Shown here: positions 23,706 through 34,285 of the stretch, piece after piece
How positions within the stretch are numbered: position 1 is the first letter of the stretch
How the letters are laid out: every line of letters begins with the position of its first letter
Assembly (NCBI RefSeq): GCF_008710285.1
Contig: NZ_VYQF01000001.1
Span: forward strand, 1,621,501 to 1,685,500
DNA length: 64,000 nt
From: Ginsengibacter hankyongi
GTDB lineage: Bacteria; Bacteroidota; Bacteroidia; Chitinophagales; Chitinophagaceae
Direction of reading: 5' to 3'
Program-made: the position numbers and the translations under genes
The notes under the pieces: model-generated
What the model saw: the letters and a program-made list of their open reading frames with translations, nothing else
Databases searched by the model: none
Told to the model about the DNA's origin: nothing

Positions 23706-25406
23706 ATGAAGTCCTTATCAGCTAAAAATAAAAAATGGTGGTGGATAGTTGTGATTGCTGCAATTATTGCCGTGAACTTTTTTGCTTCAGTAATCCATAA
23801 ACGTATTGATCTAACTAATGAAAAAAGGTTTACCATTTCTCCTCCTGTAAAGAAAATATTGGGCAATATGGATGGTGTTGCAGAGGTAACTATTTTTTTA
23901 AAAGGCGATATGCCGGCAGGTTTCAAAAATCTTTCTACATCAGCAGAAGAACTTTTGCAGGAATTTAAAGAGTATGCAAATGGCAGAATAAACTATAAAC
24001 TTATTTCGCCCGACGAGCAAATGCCGGGAACTACCAGAACTTATGCCGATACACTTTCATCTCTCGGGATTGTTCCCATTAATTTGAAAGTTCAGTTAAA
24101 GGCTGGCGAACAATCCCAGTACGTTTACCCGGCGGCGTTAGTTCAATATAAAAATAAAATCTTGCCCGTTAATTTATATTCGGGAACCCAAACGGTAATT
24201 ACACCCCCGGAGTTAAACAGTTCCGAAGCTTTACTTGAATATAAGTTTGCAGATGCGCTGTATAAACTGATGGAAAATAAAAAGCCGATGATTGCCTACT
24301 CAGTAGGGAATGGAGAACCGACCGGCGACAATGTATATGACCTTGTGGAAAATGTGCTGAGAAAAAACTATAGTTTGTTCACTTTAAATATTGCCAAAGA
24401 ACCAGTAATTCCTGATACTTTTAAACTGTTGATGATTGTAAAACCCACCGTATCTTTTACTGAAGATGAAAAATTAAAAATTGATCAATATGTCATGCGT
24501 GGGGGAAAAGTAATTTGGTTTATCGATAAGTTAGAAGCCGAGATGGACAGCCTGCAAATAAAAAACCAGGTAATTGCTTATGACCGTAATCTTAATCTTG
24601 ATGATCTTTTATTTAAATATGGAGTAAGAATTAATCCTGATCTTATCATGGATTTGCAATCAGATTATTTGCCATTTTCAGTTAATGGAAAAGATCAGTT
24701 TGATTTTTTACACTGGAATTATTTTCCATTATTCGAATCGAAACAAAACAGCCTTATCAATAAAAATGTTGGACTAGTTGCGGGGAGATTCGTAAATTCT
24801 ATTGACACCGTGGGCGCAGCAGGAATTAAAAAAATAATTCTTTTAAGTTCATCTGCAAATTCAAGAACCATTGAAACTCCCGCGTTAATAAGCGGCGAAG
24901 AAAACCGTAATGCGCCTGAAGATGAAGCCTTTAAAAAGAGAGATATTCCCGCAGGCGTTTTGCTCGAAGGCAGATTTTCTTCTTTGTATAAAAATAGGGT
25001 GAGCCAGCAGGAAATGGATTCGCTGGAAAAATATGGCACTCCTTTTTTAACTCAATGCATAAACAATAATAAAATGATTGTTGTTGCAGATGGTGATATT
25101 GTTTTAAACGGTGTTCAGCAGGGCAGCCCGTTACCAATGGGTGTAAATTCTTATACAGTTGGAACACAGTATGAGTACCAGTTTGCCAATAAACAATTTG
25201 TTGAAAACTGCATTGAATATCTTATCAATACGGCCAACCTTAGCGAAGCCAGGGCCAAAGATTATACACTTCGCCTGCTCGATCCTAAAAAAGTTGCTGA
25301 ACAAAAAACAAACTGGCAGGTAATAAATCTTGCACTTCCGGTATTGGTAATTGTACTTATTGGAATTATTTACCAATGGTGGCGCAGAAAAAAATATAGC
25401 GTGTAA
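23706..25406 (+). CDS. gldG: gliding motility ABC transporter component GldG
   Basis: A 566-residue protein with an N-terminal membrane helix (about 13-29), a large periplasmic region of the GldG/ABC-2 auxiliary type (LTNEKRFTISPPVKKILGNM near residue 36; VKPTVSFTEDEKLKIDQYVMRGG near 240), and a C-terminal helix (about 540-560). The order gldF-gldG and the spacing are those of Flavobacterium. It probably forms the periplasmic part of the transporter. Confidence 0.92.
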   Translation: MKSLSAKNKKWWWIVVIAAIIAVNFFASVIHKRIDLTNEKRFTISPPVKKILGNMDGVAEVTIFLKGDMPAGFKNLSTSAEELLQEFKEYANGRINYKLISPDEQMPGTTRTYADTLSSLGIVPINLKVQLKAGEQSQYVYPAALVQYKNKILPVNLYSGTQTVITPPELNSSEALLEYKFADALYKLMENKKPMIAYSVGNGEPTGDNVYDLVENVLRKNYSLFTLNIAKEPVIPDTFKLLMIVKPTVSFTEDEKLKIDQYVMRGGKVIWFIDKLEAEMDSLQIKNQVIAYDRNLNLDDLLFKYGVRINPDLIMDLQSDYLPFSVNGKDQFDFLHWNYFPLFESKQNSLINKNVGLVAGRFVNSIDTVGAAGIKKIILLSSSANSRTIETPALISGEENRNAPEDEAFKKRDIPAGVLLEGRFSSLYKNRVSQQEMDSLEKYGTPFLTQCINNNKMIVVADGDIVLNGVQQGSPLPMGVNSYTVGTQYEYQFANKQFVENCIEYLINTANLSEARAKDYTLRLLDPKKVAEQKTNWQVINLALPVLVIVLIGIIYQWWRRKKYSV

Positions 25407-25454
25407 TCAATTGCTAAATTAAATGCAGACTGGTTAAACTTTTTTTCCAAAACA

Positions 25455-25462
25455 TATCTTTG
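25455..25462 (+). promoter_or_regulatory. -7 promoter element for the TerC gene
   Basis: TATCTTTG matches TAnnTTTG exactly and lies 17 bases before the ATG at 25480. No convincing TTTG was found at the -33 position. Confidence 0.45.
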
Positions 25463-25479
25463 TTACAATACTAATAAAC

Positions 25480-26418
25480 ATGAATGCAACGGAATGGACT
25501 TATGCGGTTTTTGGGATTGTAATTGTCATTGCATTGATTTTCGATCTTGGGTTACTGAGTAAGAGATCAAAAAAAGTTTCTATAAAACAAGCATCGCTTC
25601 AAACGGTTTTTTGGGTGAGCCTTGCGCTGGGCTTTTTTTTATTTGTTTATTTTGAAAACGGCCAAACAAAAGCGCTGGAGTATATAAGCGCTTACCTGAT
25701 GGAATGGGCACTTAGTATTGATAATATTTTTGTGTTCATTTTAATATTTTCCTACTTCGGTATTTCTGAAAAACATTCCAACAGGGTGTTGCTGCTGGGC
25801 ATTTTACTCGCCATTATTTTAAGAGTTATTTTTATAACGGTTGGCATTGCAATAGTGCAAAGGTTTGAATGGGTGCTTTATATTTTCGGAGTGTTTTTAG
25901 TGTACACCGGAGTTAAAATGTTTTTAATTAGTGAAGAAAATGAGTTCGAACCTGAAAAGAACAGCATCTATGTTTTCTTAAAAAAAATAGTGCCATTAAC
26001 TAGTGATTACGGCGATGGAAAATTCACGAAAGTAATTAACGGTAAAAAATATTTTACCATACTCTTTGTAGTTATGATTATGCTGGCAACTACTGATATT
26101 GCGTTTGCATTGGATTCGATACCGGCAGTGTTTGCAATTACGCAAACAAAAATGATCATTTATACTTCAAATATTTTTGCGGTATTAGGGCTGCGTTCTT
26201 TATTTTTTTTATTGAGAGGAGCGGTTACAAAGTTCAGGCACCTGAAAGAAGGGATTGCTGTTGTTTTGGTTTTTATCGGATTAAAAATGTTGATTGAAAT
26301 TTTTAATATTCATCTGGCAATATGGGTATCGTTATTGGTGATTGTAAGTTGTATTACTGGCGCTGTTTTATTTTCAATATATTCAACAAGAAAAGAAACG
26401 CTACGCAGACGGATTTAA
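25480..26418 (+). CDS. TerC/Alx family integral membrane protein
   Basis: The 312-residue protein has about nine membrane helices and both TerC signatures: MEWALSIDNIFVFILIFSYF near residue 72 and ATTDIAFALDSIPAVFAIT near 207, with the acidic residues in the membrane that are expected to bind metal. Alx-type members export manganese and respond to alkaline pH in E. coli; others belong to tellurite resistance clusters. No ter genes are nearby, so the Alx-like role is the better guess. Confidence 0.92.
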   Translation: MNATEWTYAVFGIVIVIALIFDLGLLSKRSKKVSIKQASLQTVFWVSLALGFFLFVYFENGQTKALEYISAYLMEWALSIDNIFVFILIFSYFGISEKHSNRVLLLGILLAIILRVIFITVGIAIVQRFEWVLYIFGVFLVYTGVKMFLISEENEFEPEKNSIYVFLKKIVPLTSDYGDGKFTKVINGKKYFTILFVVMIMLATTDIAFALDSIPAVFAITQTKMIIYTSNIFAVLGLRSLFFLLRGAVTKFRHLKEGIAVVLVFIGLKMLIEIFNIHLAIWVSLLVIVSCITGAVLFSIYSTRKETLRRRI

Positions 26419-26447
26419 AAAAAATTAATCAAATAAATTGAGCTGTT

Positions 26448-28961
26448 GTGAATGAAACGATTCACTATACAATGGAGGAACTTGCAAAAGTTACCAAAGG
26501 GAAATTAATAAATAAAAATATTGATTTGCCTGTTCCCTTATCTCTTTCGCTCGATAGCCGAAAAATTATTGATACAACCGGTACAATTTTTTTCGCAATT
26601 AAATCTTCCCATCATGATGGCAATAAATTTATTGAAGGATTGTATGCGAAAGGAGTAAGAAATTTTGTTACAACCGATAAAAATATAAGTACTAAAAAAC
26701 TTCCTCTTGCAAATATTATTCTTGTTAACAATACCGTTCATGCTTTGCAATTGTTTGCTGCCTATCATCGTGCCTTTTTTAAAAAGCTTACAGTAATTGG
26801 CATTACGGGAAGTAATGGAAAGACAATTGTAAAAGAATGGCTGAACCAATTGCTTGAAGAAAATTTTTCAATAGTCAGGAGCCCGAAAAGTTACAATTCT
26901 CAAATTGGTGTTCCGCTAAGTGTGTTGAACATTAATAAATCGCACAACCTCGCCATATTTGAAGCCGGTATTTCACAGCCCGGAGAAATGAATCGTCTTG
27001 AAAAAATAATTAAACCTTCTATTGGTTTGCTTACCAATATTGGAAATGCGCATGACGAAGGATTTGAAAATAGAACGGAAAAAATTAATGAAAAACTACA
27101 ACTCTTTGTTCATGCAAAACAATTGGTTTGTTGTGCAGATGATGAAAAAATAATGAAGGTTATTCTTGCTTTTCAATCTAAAATAAATGCTAAGAATAAA
27201 GCGTTGGAATTATTTACGTGGGGTAAAAGCGGCCATAATAAACTTCAGGTTTTAGCAATAAATAAAAGCAAGTCCCATACAAAAATAAAAGCAATTTATA
27301 AAGACGAAAATGTTTCTATAAGTATTCCGTTTGCTGATGAAGCATCAATTGAAAATGCCATCAATTGCTGGTGTGTTCTTCTGTTATTAAATAAAAGCGA
27401 TGAACAAATAAGGAAGAAATTTGAATTTCTTTACCCTATTGCAATGAGGCTCGAACTCAAACAGGGCATTAATCATTGTACCATTATAAATGACAGTTAT
27501 AGCAATGATTTACATTCTTTAGAAATTGCTCTTAATTTTTTAGAACAACAAAAGCAACATAAAAAGCATACAGTTATTCTATCTGATATTTTGCAATCGG
27601 GTAAACATCCGCATGAATTATATAAAGAAGTTGCAAAGCTTTTTAAGCATAGAAAAATCGATAGATTGATTGGGATTGGAACGGATATTTTTTCCATGCA
27701 AATGGAATTTTCGTTTTTAAAAGAGAAACGATTTTTTAAAAATGTTGATGAATTCCTGTTGAGTTTTAACCATCTTAATTTCCAGGATGAAACTGTCTTA
27801 ATAAAAGGCGCACGCAGTTTTAGCTTTGAAGAAATCAGCCATAAGTTGGAGCAAAAAGCCCACCAAACGGTGCTTTCCATAAACCTCAATGCAATCGTTC
27901 ATAATTTAAAACAATACAAGTCTTTGCTTAGACCGGGAACAAAAATTATGGCAATGGTAAAAGCTTTCAGTTACGGAAGCGGAGGCTTTGAAATCGCATC
28001 AGTTTTAGAATATAATAAAGTAGATTATCTCGCGGTAGCTTATGCTGACGAAGGCGTTGAGTTGCGCAAAGCAGGAATTACATTGCCTGTTATGGTTATG
28101 AATGCTGAACCATCAACATTTGAATCTATAGTGAATTATAATCTTGAGCCTGAAATTTTTTCTTTTAATATTTTAAATGAGTTTGGAAATTTTCTTAAAT
28201 CTTCAGGAATAAATTATTACCCCGTTCATATTAAAATTGATACGGGTATGCACAGACTTGGTTTTACAAGCGAAGATATAGATGCGTTGAATGATATGCT
28301 TAAAGGAAACTCATTGATAAAAGTGGTAAGTGTTTTTACACATCTTGTTGCAGCAGAAAATGTAAAAGAAGATGAGTTTACATTACAGCAATCAAAAATT
28401 TTTAAAAATTGCTGTGAAAGAATTGAAGATACTTTGGGGTATAAATTTATAAAGCACATATCTAATACGGCCGGCATCACCCGTCATCCTCATTTGCAAA
28501 TGGATATGGTAAGACTTGGCATTGGTCTTTATGGAATTGACGGTAATAAAAAAATGCAACAACGGTTGAAAAATGTTACTACACTTACAACAACTGTAGC
28601 GCAAATAAAAAAAGTAAAGGCGGGTGATACTGTTGGGTATGGAAGAAATGCCAGGCTCCAAAAAGATAGTACTATTGCGACAGTGCGTATCGGGTATGCT
28701 GATGGCTATCCGCGAAGTGTAGGAAATGGGATTGGTAAAATGATGTTACATGGTAAAATGTTGCCTGTAGTTGGCAATGTATGTATGGACATGACAATGC
28801 TCGATATAACAGAACTTGAGGCAGCGAAAGAAGGCGATGAGGTGATTGTTTTTGGGGAAAGCCTGCCGCTAAATCTACTTGCTGCGTGGTCACAAACAAT
28901 TCCCTACGAAATAATGACCGGTATATCGCAAAGGGTTAAAAGAGTTTATTTTGAAGAGTGA
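26448..28961 (+). CDS. murF-alr: MurF-alanine racemase fusion
   Basis: An 837-residue fusion joining two consecutive steps of D-alanine use in peptidoglycan precursor synthesis. Residues 1-460 form MurF (ATP loop GITGSNGKT near 118; DSYSNDLHS near 350). Residues 470-837 form a PLP alanine racemase (VLSINLNAIVHNL; PLP lysine in MAMVKAFSYGSGG near 505; catalytic tyrosine in GDTVGYGR near 728). The racemase makes D-Ala and MurF adds D-Ala-D-Ala. The fusion is common in Bacteroidota. The start is GTG at 26448; an internal ATG at 26472 would drop eight residues. Confidence 0.95.
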   Translation: MNETIHYTMEELAKVTKGKLINKNIDLPVPLSLSLDSRKIIDTTGTIFFAIKSSHHDGNKFIEGLYAKGVRNFVTTDKNISTKKLPLANIILVNNTVHALQLFAAYHRAFFKKLTVIGITGSNGKTIVKEWLNQLLEENFSIVRSPKSYNSQIGVPLSVLNINKSHNLAIFEAGISQPGEMNRLEKIIKPSIGLLTNIGNAHDEGFENRTEKINEKLQLFVHAKQLVCCADDEKIMKVILAFQSKINAKNKALELFTWGKSGHNKLQVLAINKSKSHTKIKAIYKDENVSISIPFADEASIENAINCWCVLLLLNKSDEQIRKKFEFLYPIAMRLELKQGINHCTIINDSYSNDLHSLEIALNFLEQQKQHKKHTVILSDILQSGKHPHELYKEVAKLFKHRKIDRLIGIGTDIFSMQMEFSFLKEKRFFKNVDEFLLSFNHLNFQDETVLIKGARSFSFEEISHKLEQKAHQTVLSINLNAIVHNLKQYKSLLRPGTKIMAMVKAFSYGSGGFEIASVLEYNKVDYLAVAYADEGVELRKAGITLPVMVMNAEPSTFESIVNYNLEPEIFSFNILNEFGNFLKSSGINYYPVHIKIDTGMHRLGFTSEDIDALNDMLKGNSLIKVVSVFTHLVAAENVKEDEFTLQQSKIFKNCCERIEDTLGYKFIKHISNTAGITRHPHLQMDMVRLGIGLYGIDGNKKMQQRLKNVTTLTTTVAQIKKVKAGDTVGYGRNARLQKDSTIATVRIGYADGYPRSVGNGIGKMMLHGKMLPVVGNVCMDMTMLDITELEAAKEGDEVIVFGESLPLNLLAAWSQTIPYEIMTGISQRVKRVYFEE

Positions 28962-29025
28962 GATTGAAAAATTATTCAATTATTACAGTCCAAATTCTAA
29001 TACGTCTTTGCTAATTATTAACGTA

Positions 29026-29061
29026 TTTGAATACCAGCCTTGCCCAATTTTGTTATCTTTA
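29026..29061 (+). promoter_or_regulatory. weak promoter candidate for lspA
   Basis: TATCTTTA (29054-29061) is one mismatch from TAnnTTTG; TTTG (29026-29029) lies 24 bases upstream, slightly beyond the usual spacing. Confidence 0.3.
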
Positions 29062-29078
29062 CTCCTTAAATTTATTAC

Positions 29079-29756
29079 GTGAAAGGAAGAAATGTCTTTT
29101 TAATTATTTGCCTTATTGTTATAGCTGACCAGGCGTTAAAAATTTATGTAAAAACGCATTATCATATGGGGGAATCCCATGCAGTATTGGGAAACTGGTT
29201 TCGTTTGTATTTTATTGAAAACGAAGGGATGGCCTATGGATGGAAATTTGGCGGCGATTGGGGCAAAATTATTTTGACTTTGTTCAGGCTTGCGGCTGTA
29301 ATTTTTGGGGTATTTTATATAAAAAAAATTATTCAACAAAAATATCATCCAGGGTTTATAATTTGTGCGGCTCTTATTTTCTCAGGCGCTTTGGGAAACC
29401 TTATAGACAGCATGTTTTACGGGCTCATTTTTGAAGACAGCAGCCAGTTTGCCTATAATGTTGCAAAAATTTTTCCGGCTCATGGCTATGCAGGTTTTTT
29501 ACATGGTAAAGTGGTTGATATGCTTTACTTTCCTGTTATAAGAAATACCCATTTTCCTTTGTGGGTTCCTTTCTGGGGAGGCGAAGACTTTGAATTTTTC
29601 AGGCCTATTTTTAATCTGTCAGATGCGGCTATATCTACTGGCATCATCACAATACTCGTGTTCCAAAAACGTTTTTTTAAACACACTTCTAAAAGTGTTC
29701 CTGCTAAAAGTGTGGAAACGGGGGCATTGGTTAATGATGAAATGCAGGTTTCATAA
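29079..29756 (+). CDS. lspA: lipoprotein signal peptidase
   Basis: LspA cuts prolipoproteins before the lipid-bearing cysteine in the inner membrane. The 225-residue protein has four membrane helices and both catalytic aspartates: GALGNLIDSMFYG near residue 106 and IFNLSDAAIS near 180. The loop between them is longer than in E. coli, as usual in Bacteroidota, and there is a hydrophilic C-terminal extension. The start is GTG. The window encodes several predicted substrates. Confidence 0.95.
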   Translation: MKGRNVFLIICLIVIADQALKIYVKTHYHMGESHAVLGNWFRLYFIENEGMAYGWKFGGDWGKIILTLFRLAAVIFGVFYIKKIIQQKYHPGFIICAALIFSGALGNLIDSMFYGLIFEDSSQFAYNVAKIFPAHGYAGFLHGKVVDMLYFPVIRNTHFPLWVPFWGGEDFEFFRPIFNLSDAAISTGIITILVFQKRFFKHTSKSVPAKSVETGALVNDEMQVS

Positions 29757-29790
29757 AATTGCCGAAAGCTATTAATTTTAAATTCGTACA

Positions 29791-31515
29791 ATGAAACACA
29801 TCAAAATTGCACTTTACTTTTTTGCGGCTATTGTATTATTGAATGCCTGCCAAAAAGAATACAGTATTGAACACGGCGAAAAGACAACTCCAACCGGTAC
29901 CTGGCAATTTAACGACAGCTCACAATTGTTTGCAGGGAATATGGACAGTTCGTACATTGATTCATCTACATCTTTCAATACAAAGATTCTTCATCTTATC
30001 GGAAAATCACTTGATGGAACGCAGACCTTTAATCTTGAGCTTTATGCCCCTTCTTTTATAACCGGGACTTACAAAGCTTCATTGTTTCAATCAACCTTTT
30101 TATATACCGCGGGAGGTAGCAATATTTACCAGGCTAATCAATTGATAGGAGAGTTTACAGTTATTATAACAGCTTTAACTAGCACTAACATATCTGGAAC
30201 TTTTTCCGGTTCTGCACTCAATTCGTCAAATAAATTAATTCAAATAACACAGGGCAAGTTTACGTCATCATTTAGTAATACCGGAAGTGGAGGTGGCGTT
30301 TCTTCTGGTGTTTTAGGCGATAGTTCAGGACGGTGTAAGCCTGTAAAATTAGCAGGAACGTATTCGCAGGGTGTTGCGCTGGATTCTTCAAATACAGTCC
30401 AGGTGCAGGTGACCGTTGCAAAGGCAGGCACATACTCTATAAAAACAAACACGATTAACGGAGTTTCCTTTTCGAAGACGGGAACGTTTACTTCTACCGG
30501 TGTACAAAATATAACGTTAACCGGAAGCGGAATACCAACAAACGCGGGTGATCAACATTTCACTTTAAGTTATGGCAATAGCCAATGCGATTTTATAATA
30601 AATTTCGCTCCGCCCGCGTCAGGAACTCTTGGCGGCGGAGGTGGAAGTTGTACTTCTTTTGCAATTGCCGGAGCGTACCAGCAGGGAATTCCACTGGATG
30701 CCTCAAATACGATACAAGTTCAGGTAAATGTTACTACGGCGGGGAAATATTCCATTTCAACTAATATAGCAAATGGAGTTGTATTTTCTAAAACGGGGTC
30801 ATTTACAGCAACGGGAGTACAAACAATTTTACTAACGGGAAGCGGCACCCCTGTAGCCCCGGGCGTACAAAATTTTACGGTAACTTTTGGCACCAGCAAT
30901 TGCAGTTTTAGTCTTACATTTTTACCGGGCGTGGCTCCTTCGGGAGATTATTTTCCACTTACACCAAATTCCAATTGGACGTTTAGCCTGGCTGCAGGCA
31001 CTACCCAGGATTCTATGTATTTAACAGTAATTAATTATGCTCCCGTTTTTGGAGCTAATACCTATAAAACAATAGCGCAATATGATGTTCCGCCATCTGG
31101 CGCAACCGATTCAGCATATTTCCGTAAGCCCGGTGGCGATTATTATCAATATATGAACTTCTCAGATTTTATTCAGTTTGATAAACCTGTTTTCGGTGAG
31201 TATATATTTTTAAAAGATAATGTAGTAAATGGTTCGACATGGAATTCTCCGAACATCAACGGTACTATATCGGGAATTCCTATAACAGGCTTTTTTAAAA
31301 TGACCATATTAGCAAAAGCAGTTCCGGTAACGATAGCAACTTTTAATTTTCCTAATGTTATAAAAGTGAAATATGAGTTCTTTGTATTAGGCAGCCCTAC
31401 TCCATTAGCAACTGCGGAACGATGGTTCGCCTATAATGTCGGCGAAATACATACAAGTCTTACGGATGGTATTTCAACTATCGCCTATGATATCGGTAAT
31501 TACCATATTTTTTAA
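29791..31515 (+). CDS. lipoprotein with two tandem repeat domains
   Basis: The 574-residue product has a type II signal peptide (FFAAIVLLNAC, cysteine at residue 20). After an N-terminal domain of about 160 residues come two related units of about 90 residues (near 182-272 and 287-380), each with an AGxYxQGxxLDxSNTxQVQV opening, a FSKTGxFTxTGVQ centre and a terminal cysteine. The C-terminal 190 residues form another domain. The repeats look like immunoglobulin-type beta sandwiches. It is probably surface- or periplasm-exposed; function is unknown. It lies 34 bases after lspA. Confidence 0.8.
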   Translation: MKHIKIALYFFAAIVLLNACQKEYSIEHGEKTTPTGTWQFNDSSQLFAGNMDSSYIDSSTSFNTKILHLIGKSLDGTQTFNLELYAPSFITGTYKASLFQSTFLYTAGGSNIYQANQLIGEFTVIITALTSTNISGTFSGSALNSSNKLIQITQGKFTSSFSNTGSGGGVSSGVLGDSSGRCKPVKLAGTYSQGVALDSSNTVQVQVTVAKAGTYSIKTNTINGVSFSKTGTFTSTGVQNITLTGSGIPTNAGDQHFTLSYGNSQCDFIINFAPPASGTLGGGGGSCTSFAIAGAYQQGIPLDASNTIQVQVNVTTAGKYSISTNIANGVVFSKTGSFTATGVQTILLTGSGTPVAPGVQNFTVTFGTSNCSFSLTFLPGVAPSGDYFPLTPNSNWTFSLAAGTTQDSMYLTVINYAPVFGANTYKTIAQYDVPPSGATDSAYFRKPGGDYYQYMNFSDFIQFDKPVFGEYIFLKDNVVNGSTWNSPNINGTISGIPITGFFKMTILAKAVPVTIATFNFPNVIKVKYEFFVLGSPTPLATAERWFAYNVGEIHTSLTDGISTIAYDIGNYHIF

Positions 31516-31537
31516 ATAAAATTTTTCTAAAAAAAAG

Positions 31538-31566
31538 TGCTGGAATAAAATCCGGCAGTTTTCTTT
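31538..31566 (+). terminator. Rho-independent terminator after the repeat lipoprotein
   Basis: The 7-bp stem TGCTGGA (31538-31544, read as T-G-C with one G-T pair) and TCCGGCA (31551-31557) is followed by GTTTTCTTT. Confidence 0.55.
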
Positions 31567-31734
31567 ATGATGGGTGTGAATAATAATGGAATAATTTATT
31601 TCTGCGCAATCGTTTCATTAAAGTTTTATTGAAATTTAAACAATGGATTTTTAAAGAACAAGCTGAGGATTTCGTTTATTAGAATACGTTAGTAGCTATT
31701 AGTTAATATTTTTTCTTTGTATTGCTATTGTTTA

Positions 31735-33963
31735 CTAGTTCACTTTAAACAATTTGTTTTGAACTATTTTATTGTTGAATTCTGTTCTCAGAACATACAT
31801 TCCGGGAGAGAGACTTCCTAAATCATTAAGAGTTATTTGCGATGTTCCTTTGCTAAACTGCATATTCTTTTTCGTTATCATCCTGCCGAATATATCATAA
31901 AGGCTTATAAAGACATTTCCCTCATTGGGTAGAAATATATTTATTTTTAAATCTTCTTTAAAGGGATTGACTGCATTTACTTTAAATGGCGCATTTCTAT
32001 TATATAGCGCAATAATTTTTGAATATTTTTTATTGTTGCCTGATAAACTTTCAAGCCTTAACCTATAATATGGTTGGGATTATCCCTGTACGTGAGAAGT
32101 TTATTCCATCGAGGCTTTTTTCAACATCATATTCCTTAAGGTTTGTTTCGCTTCCGGATGAAGTCCACTTAAGAACTGCTTTTTCGTTTATAATATAGCC
32201 GTCAAAGTCCAAAAGTAAATTGTCTAATAATGCGCAATTGACATTAAATATTTTCACGAATATTTTTTGGCTGTTGCCTACAGAACATAAGGAATTATTT
32301 AAATTACCCGGAGTGGTTGCCACCTTTAGCCGGTAAAAAGTACCGCTGTCGGCTGCTACCGGCGTAAAGGTTGTATCAACTGTATATACCCATTCGCCAT
32401 TTACGAGTGTTGGTATTTTGAACTGCAAACGCCGGTGCCAATCCAGTTTACTCCATCCAGGCTTTTCTCCCAACAAAAATTAGTATAATTATTGAAATAA
32501 CTTTTTACCGTATCACTCAAAGAGAGTGGAACATTAGCGCACGAGGTGGCAGTATCTTTTGGACTGTTAATAAGATTGGGATAGCAAGTGGCAAGTTTTA
32601 TGTCATCAAGCACCCAGTCGTTCCCTCCTCCGCCAGCCGCATTATTCTTTACGGTAATCCTAAATTGCGTTCCGGTCGGCCCTGTTTTATAAATAAATCC
32701 CCGTTTTTGCCAGGTATTATCATGAGATATATTTCCGGTCGTATAATAATCGACATCATTAATAGTGTAAGACAAATTAGGCAACACTCGGGGTGTGTAC
32801 GTTGCCGCACTATTTTTATCTATGCCGCATACTCCGCAAATATTTCTAACCCATGCTGAAAACTCATAATAAGTATTGGGGCATACATTTTTTATAGTGT
32901 CTCTGTAAACTTCTCCCGTAGTAAATGCTGCGTTTACAACTAACATATAGCCACCAGTTCCGCCTGTTGCAACAGGTAAATTTCCTGTTGAGGTGTTTGT
33001 AGCTCCTGTATGATCGCCTATTATATCCCAAAATCCTCCAAATACACGGGAGTTATTGGTGGTGGGTTTATACGGGCCCGCATTATTCGTTGTTCCATCA
33101 GCACTTGTATTATTTACAATGGAATAATAGTTATCCTGCGGGTTATTCAAATCGAGGTTAACTTTCGTGTAGCCGGGAACGATAGCCGCCAAGGCCCTGT
33201 TTTTAATACTACCATCGCCAAAAGAACTTTCAGCCGAAAAACTAGCACTTGAAAAGTTGGTGCATAATGCCTGGTTTTGAATAACTTTTATTGCGCCATA
33301 ATTAAAACGATAAGTTTTATATACGCCTGCTGTGTCAATATGAAAATTGCCGGTTGGATGTATTGTATCCCCATTGTTAGCTGTCACTAACAACCTGTAA
33401 GCAACAATGAATAAAGTAGATCCATAAAATTTTGGAACATTGCCTGCAAGTACAGTTCCGCCGCCGGTAGCATTACCAAAACCGGCGCCGCTTAGCGCCT
33501 TTGAAGCACCTGTGCCTAAATTAACACGAACTCCAGGTATAGTTGCATCATACGCTCCTGCATCATCATTACTTGCGTCTGTATAAGGACCGCTTCCTGT
33601 ATATAAAAGACCTTCGTTGGTAACGAGTTTCAGGGAATTATTGACATATTGAGTGCCAGCAGGAATTGTATCAACATAATAAAAATTACTGCTTGAGTTG
33701 TTTATTTTAACTAATGCATGTATTTCAATCGTATCCCCTTGTTCGAGTGTTCCTCCGCCGTTATTACGCGTAACATTAAAATAACTGTAACTGAACAGCA
33801 TTTTTTGAGCAAAGGACCGGAGCGGTAAAATGAATTGAAGAGAGCAAAATAAAAAGACAAATATCTTCAGTGTTCCCTTTCTGTGGTTTAAAAACCGTGA
33901 GATTGAAGATTTAATAATGGGTAATACATGAATATTGAATGTTCCAGAGTAGATTTTCTGCAT
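31735..33963 (-). pseudogene. broken T9SS-secreted surface protein gene
   Basis: One gene is split over three frames. The first (33963-32401) has a signal peptide ending RSFAQ, a DUF11-like segment (LVKINNSSSNFYYVDTIPAG) and a carbohydrate-binding-like beta domain (EFSAWVRNICG, DWVLDDIKLATCYP). Around 32410-32430 the sense passes to a second frame (to 32063), with VNGEWVYTVDTTFTPVAADSG and KEYDVEKSLDGINFS. Near 32070-32090 it passes to a third frame, YYRLRLESLSGNNKKYSKII to LSPGMYVLRTEFN, ending LFKVN at 31735. This last part is a type IX secretion C-terminal sorting domain. Between frames two and three about a dozen residues seem missing. Confidence 0.75.
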
Positions 33964-34285
33964 ACTACCGTATTTTTCGGATTAAAAGGGATTTTCCTGG
34001 GATATTCATATGCTCAAACGTTTTAACGGGCGCTTTATTATATTACAACTAACAAGGAATAAATAACTTATGCTCTATTTATCTTGATAAATAATCGCAT
34101 TTAATTATCAGTTTGTGGAATGCTGATATCTGCTGAATGGAGGATGATTTATTCGGATGGTACGGGAGTTATCAGATAAAATTTTAAAAAAGAATTAAAT
34201 TAAAAATCTAATACCGAATTTCGATTAAATAGAAAAAGCCTAAAAATTGGTTTAGGCTTTGTCGAACTTTATTGGTTTAAGAAAC
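33964..34285. other. intergenic region holding the fumC terminator
   Basis: Apart from the terminator at 34235-34260 I see no gene, repeat or clear promoter here. Short frames of under 20 codons are present but have no supporting features. Confidence 0.5.
34225..34260 (-). terminator. Rho-independent terminator after fumC
   Basis: On the minus strand AAAGCCTAAA (34251-34260) pairs perfectly with TTTAGGCTTT (34235-34244) around a six-base loop, followed by TTTCTATTT. Confidence 0.75.

Noticed and set aside
25944-25958. GAGTTCGAACCTG, similar to a tRNA T-arm
   Set aside because: It lies in the TerC coding frame and has no acceptor, D or anticodon stems around it.
28999-29027. Inverted repeat AATACGT/ACGTATT after murF-alr
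   Set aside because: Short stem, 15-base loop and no T-run; not convincing as a terminator.
29240-29434. Plus-strand frame of 64 codons within lspA
   Set aside because: Out-of-frame shadow of lspA.
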